NCBI GenBank assembly: GCA_003260075.1
Contig: QLIY01000085.1
Span: forward strand, 146,858 to 210,857
From: Phallusia mammillata
Lineage: Eukaryota; Chordata; Ascidiacea; Phlebobranchia; Ascidiidae
Direction: 5' to 3'
DNA length: 64,000 nucleotides
This document shows, one piece after another, positions 21,788 through 35,517 of the stretch. The translations under genes and the position numbers were made by a program. The notes below the pieces were generated by a model. That model was not told the DNA's origin. It saw only the letters and a program-made list of their open reading frames with translations, and did no database searches. The stretch's first letter is position 1. Every line of letters starts with the position of its first letter.

Positions 21788-24700
21788 ATGAATTCTACTG
21801 AGTTACCCCATACTAGTGGTAAGAATTGGATGCTTTTACAAATGTTTTTAGTTTTGATTAACATCCAATTATGGTATGTTCTCTTGTATTTCATAACTTA
21901 GATATTTTGACAGTTAAGATACCTTATTGCCGGTGGTTTGACATATTTTCACAAGTGCAGCACCATGTGATAGATGTATATTGAGTAAAACATGTAGTTG
22001 ACTAAATGAACATTAAAAAAAAAAACAGATTTTAATGTGGTATCTGTGTTCGGTATTCCAAAAATCTGCTATTGTGGCTATACATCATTATAATTTATAA
22101 ACACTATTTTTTTGTTTTTTAGGAAACGATGTGGGTGAGGCGGTCCCCACTTATTCTGAGGCATTCCCACCTCTCGCTGGTGAAGGCAATGCCATGCCAA
22201 CAACAACATCGGCTGAAAATGAGTGGCTTAACCCAAAGATTCAGAAAATTAAGTCTGCTGTGGTTACACAGGTACATATGTGTAAATGAAATTGCCTAAA
22301 TAAAAATATAAAAAATACTTTGATTTCCCCCAATTAACAATATTTGCTTATTTTTGTGTGGTTAAAATTGATGTATACATGTCTCTATTTTCTAAAAGCT
22401 GAAAGATAAGATAGAAATATTTTGTAGATATTTCACATTCCTATGGAGGAGCGTGCCTTTAAGCAGTCCCAATTCGGCCAGTCTCAGAATGAACAGAACA
22501 AGGTTTGCTTGGACATCATGAAACAAACCAACACTTCGATTGAGGTTTCCACCTGCCGAGATGGGTCCTTATCTCTTTTGGTTTCTGGGAGAACTGACCA
22601 TGTCATCAGAGCAAGAAGAGAAATCTACAACAAGTTGCAAACTCAGGTACTTGCTTTGTAATTACTGATTCCTTTCCAAGGGGTAACACATTGTTTTCGC
22701 TTGGTTTTGGACACCAACTTGAGAATTAGTTCTTAAACTTCATTTCACTAATAGGTTATTGCTGCATTTTCTGATTGTACATTGAAATTATTTAAGTCCG
22801 CATATGAGGTTTTTGTTAAGTCAAAATGCAGAAAATGTTATATTTTATGCAAACTCAACTCTAAACAATTTATATACTGAAACTTTAACAGTATTTAACC
22901 ATCTACAACATTACAAACAACCTATTATACGTAACCTTGTCACTCACAGGCTCGAATCACTATAAACATCCCTAAAGAACATCACCGCATCATTCTCGGC
23001 AAGGGCGGCAAGAATCTTCAGAAACTTGAGTTGGACACTGCCACGAAAATCATGATACCTCGCACTGAAGAACAAAGCAACACCATAACTATCTCTGGCA
23101 CCCAAGAAGGAATTCACAAGGCTAGACATGAAATTCAACTCATTTCTGATGAACAGGTAAAACATTGGAACATATACATGTTTTTTTTGTTTGATAAAAC
23201 CCAAGGCAAGCGTAAAACCAATGATAAAAAGAAATTGCATACAACTATCCATTTTAATGCTTTTCTGTATCCTTACAGGCCAAACTTGCAATGGAAAGGC
23301 TTCCTATTGAGAAAATGTATCATCCATTTGTTAGTGGACCACGTAATGAACAGGCTAATCAGATTATGAAGGTGAGTAAAGCTATGAAAGTTTCAACCAA
23401 ATGTGCTGAATAGGACTTGTTTGCATTGATAACACACTTTGTATTTTAGGATCACTCAGTTCGTATCCATATTCCTCCCCCTGGTGTTCAGAAGGATGAG
23501 ATTGTAGTGGCTGGTGATAAGGATGGTGTTGGTGCTGCTGTTGCTAAAGTCATGTTGATTTATCAGAGAAAGGTAACTTCACATTTTGTGAACCATTTCC
23601 CACTGTGATGTTTTATAATGTGATATTTATATATTTATAGATGCATATTTGTTGGAACCTAAAAGTTTATTAATAGCATTAATTTATTGCCTTGTACTTT
23701 AGAAACAACGCTGCAAGACCATTACTGTTGAAATCGCTAAAACCCAGCACAAGTACATAATTGGAGCAAGAGGAAATACCCTTCAGGTGTAAAAGAATGT
23801 TTTGCTTAGTTTTCAAGGTTACCTTTAAATTATCTGCCAAATATTGATTTTGATCCAAGTACTCTTTTGTTTATAAAAGCTGTACCAGAGTTTAAACAAA
23901 CTAAAGTTTGTGGTGAAATAAATAAATTGTGATACACAAACTGAGAGAATATCGTTACCCTAACCTGTCTTGGTAAGATTATGAGCCACTACTTTGCACC
24001 AATTATCCACCATACCAGTTTTTTGTCTGGCCGACCAGATCACTGGTTTTCAAACTGTAGGATAGCCCTGCAGTCAGCCACAGACCTATTTAAACATCTA
24101 CTGATTTAGGCTTATTACATGTTGTTACATTGTGGCAAAAACATTTTTAACCACATACTTGTAAACTTCATTGAAATGTACCGTTAAGCCATGGATCAAA
24201 CAAGTTTTGGAATTTGTGTACTCAATCATTGTTTAATATTTGTGTCTGAATCAGTCATGCAGTCCTAGTAATATTTGCCTCACAAAACAAAGTTTTGCAG
24301 TACAGTTTCTGTGCATAGCAACTGTGTTTACCTTGGTTGCCTGGAAAAAAGTGGGCAGCAGTAACACAGCAATTGTCACCAGGCAGTGCTACAGAAACAT
24401 TCAGCTAAAACAATTTGTTTCAGGATATTCTGGCAGAAACTGATGTTTCGGTGGAACTACCACCAAGCGACTCTCTTTCCGAAACTGTTGTACTGCGTGG
24501 AGAACCTGACAAACTTGGTCATGCCCTAACAGCTGTCTATGCTAAGGTTTGTTACCAACCAAAATTACATGTATATATCTGTAATACACTGTGCGATTTA
24601 AATGATAGTGCTTTTTGTTCACTACACTGTCACTGTGCATCAAATCACCATTGTTTTGTACTGCAAAGTATATATATTTAACTGCGTTCAATTTTGAAGT

Positions 24701-27700
24701 TTCTTAAGTACAATTAAAGTTACACCACAAGACCACAATATATTGACTTAATTGATACTATTGGTATTAGCGTAGAAAACCAGCGGTTGCTTTTATTCTT
24801 TGATGTGCAATGTGTCTATACTGCAGGAAGCAATCAAACTTCCTCTATGTATATGAGAACAAACTACCTTAAAGTAGGCATGGTAATCATTAATCCCTCA
24901 GTATGTGTTGCAAACTATAGGACACTTGCTGCATTCAGCATATTGTTATAGCTGTGCTTATTTGTCAAACTTCAAACCAAAGTATCAAGGTCATCAGAGA
25001 TGTTTTAGTAATAGAAAGACCAATTACTGATTTTTTACTTTATACATGTATGTTATGTCCCCCTTATATGGTTAGCCAAGCACTTTTCTGGATGCCTGTT
25101 GTTCACCCTTGCAGAACACCTGCAGTCGATACCTACTACTTTGAAACAGAAATGTATGATTTTTTTCAATACAGGCCAACAGTGTGGTGATCAAGGAGGT
25201 TAAAGCAGAAGCATGGCTTCATCGGTTTATTATTGGCAAGAAGGGAGCAAATATTAAGAACCTCACAGCTGATGTTGCAAATGTGAGTGAACTACACAGT
25301 TATATGGATTTATAAACTTGTGCTGCAACGAACCCATATTCTTACATACATATTTAATCTTTATCATTTTAGCCTCGGTTACGGTCAAAATTATTTTTTT
25401 GAATAATGTTTTAGACACTTGTTGTTTCTCTATAAACAGTAACCACCAGCACACATATTCAATTTAGAATGAAACATAACCTTGTCTGAACAAAATTAAG
25501 CATGTGAATAAGGCACTGAATGTAGAGAAACAATTTTTTTTTGCTTTTATTAGGTTAATGTGGAATTTCAAGCGGAAGAGAACAAGATAATCATTGAAGG
25601 ACCTCCAGCAGAAGTTGACCAAGCTGAACAGCTCCTCACATCTCATATCAATGATCTGGTAAGTTAAAAACTATTTCATGCCACCCCAAAGCCGTGTTTA
25701 AACATCTCAACACCCAAACATTTAAAACTGCTTTTTCAACTCTGTTTTTTAGATGCCTCGAGGGTTTATGTTTTTTAGAATACAAGATGTACTTGGATTG
25801 AAATTATAATACTGAACAGATTTACTTAAACTAAATTATTTTTCAGAAAACTCGTATGGCATTTGCTGAACTGAATATTGACCCTAAATACCATCGCAAC
25901 ATTATTGGAAAGGGTGGACAGTCCATTAACAAGTTAAGGGACCAATACAAGGTATAGAAACTTTTGTTAGATCATCATTAGTAAACTTCTTTATGGATTG
26001 CAATGTGATTCTCGTCATAATGTTAATTCCATCTAAATCAACTTAATATTGCTGCACTCGCAAAATTAGTGACTTTTGTGACATGGTATGCTACTACTTA
26101 GTACTGAATTATAGAATTGTATTTATTACTCCAATTAATCCCTTTTTGACAATTATTAAACTAGAGGAGGACCAATTCACTAAGAAAAAAAGTTACTTTG
26201 GCTTGTTGGCAAAACGAATTGACTTGAGACTCTAGCACTAAGGCTCAGTTACTAAAATATTGCTTTTAGAGACATATTTGTCACTCAGTATTTTTTGTTT
26301 TTTTTATTTTCACTGATGTAGGTGAACATCCGCATTCCATCAGATACTGAGAAAAGCTCTCTGATCCGTATTGAGGGAGACCCAGAAGGTGTTAAGGAAG
26401 CTAAGAAGCAACTTGCTATGATGGGTGAACGAATGGTAAGCATAGATTAAAAATCAACCTATTGTTCAAGCTATTCTGCAGGTTTTGTCCTTCCGAATGT
26501 TTCATGGGTTTGAAGTACATTTGATTTAGATTAATCTTGTTAATTGCAAATTCCAGTTTATTACAAATAAATCCCAAACTGGAGGTTATAATAACTTAGT
26601 TGTATGAAAATTGTCTGGTTAATTAAAAGAAAATGTCTGACTAATTGGGGTTGATATTAACTAAATTCGTCTGTACTTATGTTATGTTCGTTATGGTTGT
26701 GCTATTGATATACATTTCGCTACGTTCAATTGTCCAATGTTTTTAAATTTGTGCTGTTGTTTGTCAAACAAACTAAATCCGGTTTTGTTTTAGGAAAACG
26801 AACGAACCAAAGACGTTTTGATCGACCACCGTTTCCACAAGAACATCATCGGACAAAAAGGCGACAAGATTAAGGAAATTCGTGATGTTTTCCCAGACGT
26901 AAGTACATAGAGTCTGTAATTGCTATAATTTATTAATAACCGAACGCAAATTAAAGGCAATTGGTTTGAAATTAAACCCAATTGAAACTTACGCGAAAAG
27001 AAAAAAACGAAGGCTTTTGTGATCACTTTAAAGTTTAAACTGAACTATCAAAACCACATAATAGAAGCTTTGCGAAGTTATTTGTAAGCTTGGGATTTTA
27101 AAAATAAAAACAAACACATATTACAAATTCGATATTACACTGTGAAAAATCATAGGATGGTTATTAAAACTATTTTTGGTCGTGTACAGATTCCGTGGTA
27201 AAATTATGTAATGCATGAGCCATTTCTGACGTCCGAATTTTGTGACGTCACAGTTCACAAAAATTGCGGTGTGACTCAGAATTTTCCTGCGCTATTGTGT
27301 ATTTTTTCGAAAGTTCTTAATAGTCATATTGATTTTATATATTAGGTGAATATCACATTTCCCGATGCCGCATTGAAAAGTGACGTAGTGACCCTGAGAG
27401 GACCGAAAAACAATGTGGAAAAATGCTACAAGTACTTGAAGCAGATGAACGACGACATGGTACGTTGAAGTAACGTTTTGTGTAACTTTAAATGAAAGCC
27501 CCAAGTTCAAAGTATAATAAGGCTTATCAGGTTACAAAACTTATATTCAAATCCGAGTTAACCACCTTAATTTTATGATTTTACTTTTACAATACGAATG
27601 TAGATACAATACATTTCGTGGCTTGATTCACTGCGTACAACTATTCAGTTTATGTATCATTAGGTTGGTCTGCCTTGTCAAACTGATTCACTAAAATGTA

Positions 27701-30700
27701 GCCTAAAATGTTAGTTCCCGCTATTAATAATAGCGTGTACATACCTTTTTACGCAAACTATAGATAATTATCGCAATTAAAACTTTTTGTACGGTGTAGC
27801 TGCAGCTCGTTCAGCCATTATCTACCAATTGTGCTCCTTATTTTTTTGTGCTCCATAACGTTTCAACGTTGCGCAGCTATTTCCGGCTTGGTGATGGTTT
27901 AGTGCTATTGTGTCGCTATGTTTTCTCTCACCAAGCGATCTAAACTCAACTTAACTTCCCTATTCTCATAGGTGGAGAAGAACTACAGAATCGAGGTTCC
28001 AATCTTCAAACAATACCACAAGAATGTGATCGGTAAAGGAGGTTCAAACATCCGCAAAATTCGTGAAGAAACTAATACACAGGTAATATACTGCGTGTTT
28101 CTATTGTTAAGTCACAGAGCACTTTGCACGGATATGTTCTGTAATATTTTATGTTTTGACGCGTAGATCGACCTGCCGACCGAAAACTCCCAGAACGAAG
28201 TGATTACAATTGTTGGAAAAAAGACAGATTGCGAACAAGCTAGAAAACTCATCAGAGCGATTGAGAAGGAACAAGTAAGTGCTAATATCAATCCAGGGAA
28301 AAACTGAAAGTTGGAGAAAAAAAATCATTTTTAGCACAGCCCCCCCCCCGAACAAGTAAGTGCTAATATCAATCCAGGGAAAAACTGAAAGTTGGAGTAA
28401 AAATCATTTTTAGCACACTTCTAGATCGTAGAAACGTTTACAGCAAACAATACTATCTGCCACTTTGGCTAATAATTTGTCTGATATCATGGATTTATCA
28501 TTTGTAACCGTTTTTTTGCGTTTTTTAACTTTATCGTTTATTTATTTTTACGTAACTTTTTGCACTTTCGTATTGACCTCCCCTCTACAGTATATATTTG
28601 AAAAATGAAGAACAAAACAGTCCATAACAATATACTTAAGTAATTAAGGTATTACTTAGTTGTTGTTCTTCTATGTAAAACTTTACACAAAAACTTTAGA
28701 CTGTAAAAGCAGTGCAAAAAAGAATCCAACGCTTTTCACTACTTTTAGACTTGCTGCCATGACTATTAACTGTAACATCATTAACAGGCAAACATCGTGG
28801 AAGACTCAGTAGCGATCAGCTCAAAACTGCACAACTCTCTTATCGGTGCAAAGGGCCGCCTTGTGCGCTCGATAATGGATGAGTGCAACGGTGTGCAAAT
28901 CCATTTTCCCACCGAAGATTCTGGAAGCGACAAAGTCACTATCAGAGGTTTGGCTGCCGATGTGGCCAAGGCCAGAGACCAACTTGTGAATATGGCCAAG
29001 CAAAAGGAATTGGCCAGTTTCACTTTGGAAGTGAAATGTAAACCAGAGCTTCATCGGTTTCTCATCGGACGTGGCGGAAGCAATATTAAATTGGTGAGTT
29101 GTCTTGATACCATGCGGAACCCTAATTTTAGATAAATTTGCCTATTGTTTTAAAAACATTGTCGACTTGAAAATTAACTTGAACCCCCCCCCCTTATCGG
29201 ACGTGGTGGGAGCAATATTAAATTGGTAAGTTGTCTTTGAATAATGATTTTAAAAGCGACCCTAACTTTAGATGAATTTTGTAGAAACATTTTAGAATTG
29301 AAAATTAGCTTGAATGAAATATTGCCTGTTGGGTCATACGTTGAAAATAGTGAAAGATATATTTTTTCCAAACAGTTTAATCATCGGTATAAAGTGTAAG
29401 TGTTTTGTATTAAAGCAGTGTAATAAAAGAAAAACGTTCTGTAAAGTAAAGTTAAGTCAATGTACAAATAGACGATATATAAAACGTTTCGGCACATCTT
29501 ACCGCAAAAAAGGTTTAATTTTCATTTCCTTTTTTCCCCCAGGTCCGCGATGAAACTGGAGCTCGCATTATTTTCCCTGCAGCAAATGATACGGACAAAG
29601 AAACGATTGTGATCATTGGCAGAAAAGAGGAGGCCCAAAAAGCTGAGAAAATTCTTTTGGACCGAATCAAGAGCTTGGTAAGTTTTCATTAAACTGTTAT
29701 TACGTTTTTATCGTTTGTGACGTCACATACGACACACATGACGTAAATAGTTTGGGACCTCTGAAAAAATACCAGGTAATTGGTTGGAACGGTGCACCGG
29801 CGGATTACCAAATCATTCTCATGACGTCATATGGATCATATATGACGTCGATGATTGTAAATTACGTCGCATGGCGTAAACATTGTTTTACGTCTAACTG
29901 ACCTTTTAGAACAAGCGAAAATACGATTGTCGCAAATTGCAAATACCACATTACAAGTGACATCATCGCTATCATGTCAACAACTTTTTCTCCGGCAAAA
30001 AAACACATCCCCCCCCCCGGACCTCTGAAAAAATACCAGGTAATTGGTTGGAACGGTGCACCGGCGCATTACCAAGTCACTCTCATGACGTCATATGGAT
30101 CATATATGACGTCGGATGATTGTAAATTACGTCACATAGCGTAAACATTGTTTTACGTCTAACTAACCTTTTAGAACAAGCGAAAATACGATTGTCGAAA
30201 GTTGCAAATACCACATTACAAGTGACATCATCGCTATTACGTCAACAACTTTTCCTCTGGCAAAAAACACATTTTAGTTGATAATAATGTTATTGGATCA
30301 CGTACAGTTAAAATGCATACTAGTTAAAGTACCATAGCACGCCAGAGTCTATCAAAGGCGTAATACCGAACCATTCTATCACCAATAAAGCCTGCGGTGA
30401 GATTCGAACCCACTATGCGAGCCTTTCCAGTACTTAGCTACACATTCAAAGTACAATACGTGACTTTATTTTATCGTCTTTCAGGAAAACATTACTCCCC
30501 CCCCCCAGTTATTGGATCACGTACTGGTAAAATGCATGCTATTTAAAGTGCCATAGCACGCCAGGGTCTCTTTAAGGTGTAATACCGAATCATCCTGTCA
30601 CCAAGCATTTCCAGATGACAAGACATAATAAAAAATCTAGCCTGCAGTGGGATTCGAACCCACGACGGTAGTCTTTCTGGGACTCATGCTGTACGAACTG

Positions 30701-31092
30701 AGCTTCACATTTAAAGTACATAACATAACTTTTTTCGTATTTCAGGAAAACATCACCGAGATCGAGATGAACATTGATCAGAAGTTGCACAAAAACTTTG
30801 TTGCAAGAAGAGGAATGCTCCTCCGGGATGTGAGTGATGAATTCGGAGGAGTGACCATCTCGTTTCCACGCATGGATCAAGAGTCGGAGGTTGTGAAGAT
30901 TAAGGGGCCATCTGAATGTGTGGAGGGAGCCAAGAAGAAGTTGGAAGAAATGGTGGATGACATGGTGAGTTGATTCGTTCAAATACATTTTTGGCTTTAG
31001 GATTGTTAATGGAAAGATTGGTCGATTTGAAACTTTTTATTTGCTTCTTGGTTGGCTAAATGTTATTGAGAACATTATAAATATGTTTTAAT

Positions 31093-31175
<83 letters not shown>

Positions 31176-34100
31176 TAGTTGGGAACCGCATGCGGCCCCG
31201 AAAACCGAGTTTGAGAACCACTGGTTTAGACCATACTATAAGTTTTGTGTTTGAAAAGCACTCAAGCAATGGTTTTTGCCATATGCAACGTTTAGTTTGA
31301 TTCCGAAAAAGGTCGTTTGCACAAAAATTAGACCGTAACTATTGCAAACACTCAACATCATAATGTGCGTTACATTCGACATGCAGTACAATACAACATA
31401 GCCTAGTATTGGATTCTGTTTACTGGTATAACCCCCCCCCCTTGCAAACACTCAACATCATAATGTGCGTTACATTCGACATGCAGTACCATCAATACAA
31501 CATAGCCTAGTATTGGATTCTGTTTACTGACAAAGCAAACTTTTTTGCCGTCGAGTTTTAAACCTTGTTGTTCATGCAGGAGAACCAAGTAACTATCGAA
31601 TGCGAAATCGACGAAAAATATCACCGCACTGTGATTGGTCAGAAGGGCAAGAACGTACAAGCTGTGACGTCAAAATACAACGTGCAAGTAAAATTCCCGG
31701 AGCGGGGAAACAATGGTAAGACCAAAAGTTTATCGTTTTGCAAAAACAACAATTAGTATAAATGTATGAAAGCACTTCAATTTATGTTAAACCTATAGCG
31801 CCGAGGCCAAAACCGGCCTATTTAGTTTAGTGCAACTTGATAGTATACAAACGATTTTTTTAGTAGAGCGAAAATTGTTAGTATACACCCCCCCCCCAAA
31901 GCACTTCAATTTATGTTAAACCTATAGCGCCGAGGCCAAAACCGGTCTATTTAGTTTAGTGCAACTTGATAGTGGTAGAGCGAAAATTGTTAGTATACGA
32001 ACGAGTATAGACCTGAGGTTTAAGCATTAGTAGAAGGTTATGAAATGTAAGAAGGCACCAGAAAGATACAAGGAAATAGTTAGTTTGTTAGTCAAGATAG
32101 TTTAGTTTGTTCAAATGTATATCAGGTGATTTTTTTCATGCAATGCAGCTCTACAAGTTAAAATGTATTAGGTGTAATACATGGAGGTTACTACAGGTTA
32201 CTATATATCGTATGCAGGTTACTACAGGACATTCACACCACGAATGAGGATCTATTTTGCTTGTGGCGACGGTTAGTGCAGCCATTGTATCGCATGTTCC
32301 GCTTAAAAAGGAATAACCAAGTTTTTTAGAACAAAATTCAGCCGTTTCAGTATTTTTATACTTTTTTTGCTTCTAAAACTCAAAAAAGTTTTTGACACAT
32401 TTCTCTGCTAATCAGGTCCACAAAACGGGGAGGATCAAGCCCCTGTGGAGAATGGAGTAGCAGGAACAAAGATGATTCTCATTACTGGACACAAAAACCG
32501 ATGCCAAGAGGCTAAAGAAGCTTTAATTGTAAGCTTACTACTGCTCACACTCAACTACTGTATTTGCACTTAAGCAACAACAGGCCCATACAATTACATT
32601 CTTACTATTAAACACGAGTCTTATTATTGAAGCAAATCAAAATGACATTCAAATTAGTGATAGTGGATAATCACTTTCATAAAAGAAAAAGTTTTTGCAC
32701 CCAGTGTATTAATTCAGTGATTTTTGACCAGTGTCCCATGGAACTTCAGTCCAATTAATAAATTTATTGCGGAACGCATGATAATCTTAACGGAACACTT
32801 AAAAATCACTGCTGTAACAAACACTAACTATTGCATTCATGTAGGCCTTGGTACCAGTCACTGAAGAATACGAGGTTCCCTTCAAGTTTCACCGTTACAT
32901 CATCGGACAGAAGGGAAGTGGTATCAAGAATTTAATGGACACCTACGATATTAGCATCAGTATTCCGTCGGCTGATGAGCAACTTAACTCCATCACTGTA
33001 AGTAAAACACCAGGTCTTTAAGCTAACCTATCCCGAAGGATTAAATGCATCTGTCCTCAAATAATATTTTTACTGGTTATCTATTCTCTAACTTGTTAAT
33101 TACTCTTTGCTGAATTTATGTGTAAAGTGATTATGGCATCGTTTACATTACGTGTTTACAAGGCCTCTATCCTAATAAGAAACTAATGATCATCGAAGCC
33201 GCCTAAAAAAGTTTTGGACTGAAATTGAATATTCAAAAGACAAATTGGACCTAAATCGTATGTTCGGTACATCTCTGTTAAAACCACCTTCCAATGTCAA
33301 AATGTAGGCTAAACAATTCCAGTTTACGGTGGAATTCGAACCCAAACTGTTCTGCTAAAAGACGAATCGCTGCATGTCGCTCATACTCTCTGTAAATTTT
33401 GAAATTATTATGCCATATTGATCTTAGTGACTGATCAATTAACTGAACAAAATATATGCAAGTTTTAAGCCATGTACCTATGAAGAATTGGTAAGTATTT
33501 GACTAAATACTTTTTGTAGTTGACTGGTTCTGCTGACAAAATAGAAAAGGCTAAAGAAGGTTTGGATAGAAGAGTGAAAGAAATTGAGGCTGAAGAAGAA
33601 GAAAGGGTAAGAACTAAAATTTTTATAGTTTTTGACTATTTTTTTATATCTCATAGATTGATGGATATTTATTAAAATATAAATAGGGTATTTGGATATG
33701 CCCAATCGTTTTTATGAAGTAAAACTACGTCAAACATTGTTTGTGTGCAATATGCATTCTAAAGGGTATTTTCCGGGTTTATCACAAATTAGTATGTTTA
33801 GAATTGTGTTTTAAACAATATGAATATTTTTTCAATCATAACCCCCCCCCCCTGTTTGTGTGCAATATGCATTCTAAAGGGTATTTTCCGGGTTTATCAC
33901 CAATTAGTATGTTTAGAATTGTACTTTAAACACTATGAATATTTTTTCATTCATAACATATTATTTTGCAGGTTCTTCGTAACTTCACGCTAACAATGGA
34001 AGTTCCGGCTCAATATCATCCACAAATCATCGGAAGACGCGGTGCTAAAGTCACCGAGATTCGTACCAAGCATAAGGTTAACATCCAGTTTCCCCTCAAG

Positions 34101-35467
34101 GACAGTGAAAATAAGGTAATTTTACTGCCTGTACTAAACTCTTTCCGTCTAGTTATGATCTAGAGTCGAAACCCTTCGCATACAAATAAATGTACAACAT
34201 CGAATTGAACGTATTTTAGTAGGCTGTAGATTTTTCACTACCAAATTCATTTTCGAAAATGTTCTTTTGCGTGAAAAAATTTGTACAAATGTCCTTGACA
34301 TGTTTAAAAGTTTCTTTGAGATTTATAACCCCTTAAAATTGGTCCCAAATCTTTTGATTTTTTTGTCCCAAATTCCTTTTAACATTTATTAGGCGTAACC
34401 TTTCTTTAAAATTAGATTTTGTTCAATTCAAAACTTCAGTAAATTTTAAACATCCTTCAAAAACATTTTTATGATCATATATTATTCATCATATTTTTCA
34501 GAATGAGATTAAGATTATTGGCTATGAGAAGAATGCAGAGGCAGCGAAACTCGACATCCTTTCCATAGCAGAAGACCTCGATTCCCACATCAGCCAGGAT
34601 GTCCACATCGATCGCAAAGTCCATCCTCGTCTCATCGGAGCCAAGGGAAGAGCCATCCGCAAGATCATGGAGGACTTTGGAGTCAACATCAGCTTTCCAA
34701 AAGATGAGGACATTGTAACAGTCACTGGAACACAAGATAAAGTGGAGGAGTGCATTGAACATATTCTCAATCTGGAGGAAGAATTTGTAAGTTCATTAAA
34801 GTTGATGACGTCTTTTTGATGATGTAACAGTTATTTTCTTTTCTTAGCACAGTGGTTGCAAAGCTTTTTCCACGAATTCCTGCCTTAACAATTCTAAACG
34901 TTTTCCTTCCTTCTAATACACTACTTTATAGATGCGAAACCATAGGGTCTTTTATCAACTTCATAGGTTATATTCCCATATCTTAAGTGCCTTTTACAAA
35001 CCACATGTAAAAATTAAAGTAACATCCTCCATTGGCAGTGCCCTAATGTATTGTTTAAGTATTTCGAGTTCCGTTTTTACCTTATACCTTTTTCCTGTTT
35101 AGATGCAAGACATTGACGAGCAAGAAGAAAACAAGAAATACAGCCACCAAAGTCGCAAGAGCCACTCACACTCTAACCACAACCAGCAACCTGCCTTCGC
35201 TGTACGCAATGCGCCGTGGCACCAATCTGTAAGTTCCGCTGTTTTTGTATTGTCACATTACTGCATTAGTATTGAATTTGGATCGAGTCATAGTTGCAGG
35301 GAAATATGAGATATGTCATTAACTGGATTCCGCAGAATTTCAGGACCTAACAAATATGATTATGATTTTTTGACTATAAATTTGGTTTAGTTTCCCACCA
35401 AACCAATGCCTTTGTCAAGCGTGTATACAGACAAATTTATTCATTGTCAATTTTGGTGCAGGTCGAT

Positions 35468-35517
<50 letters not shown>

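Noticed and set aside
30640..30715. Functional tRNA gene on the minus strand
   Set aside because: The T-arm is good but the acceptor stem does not pair and the diverged copy degrades further, so I call it SINE-like.
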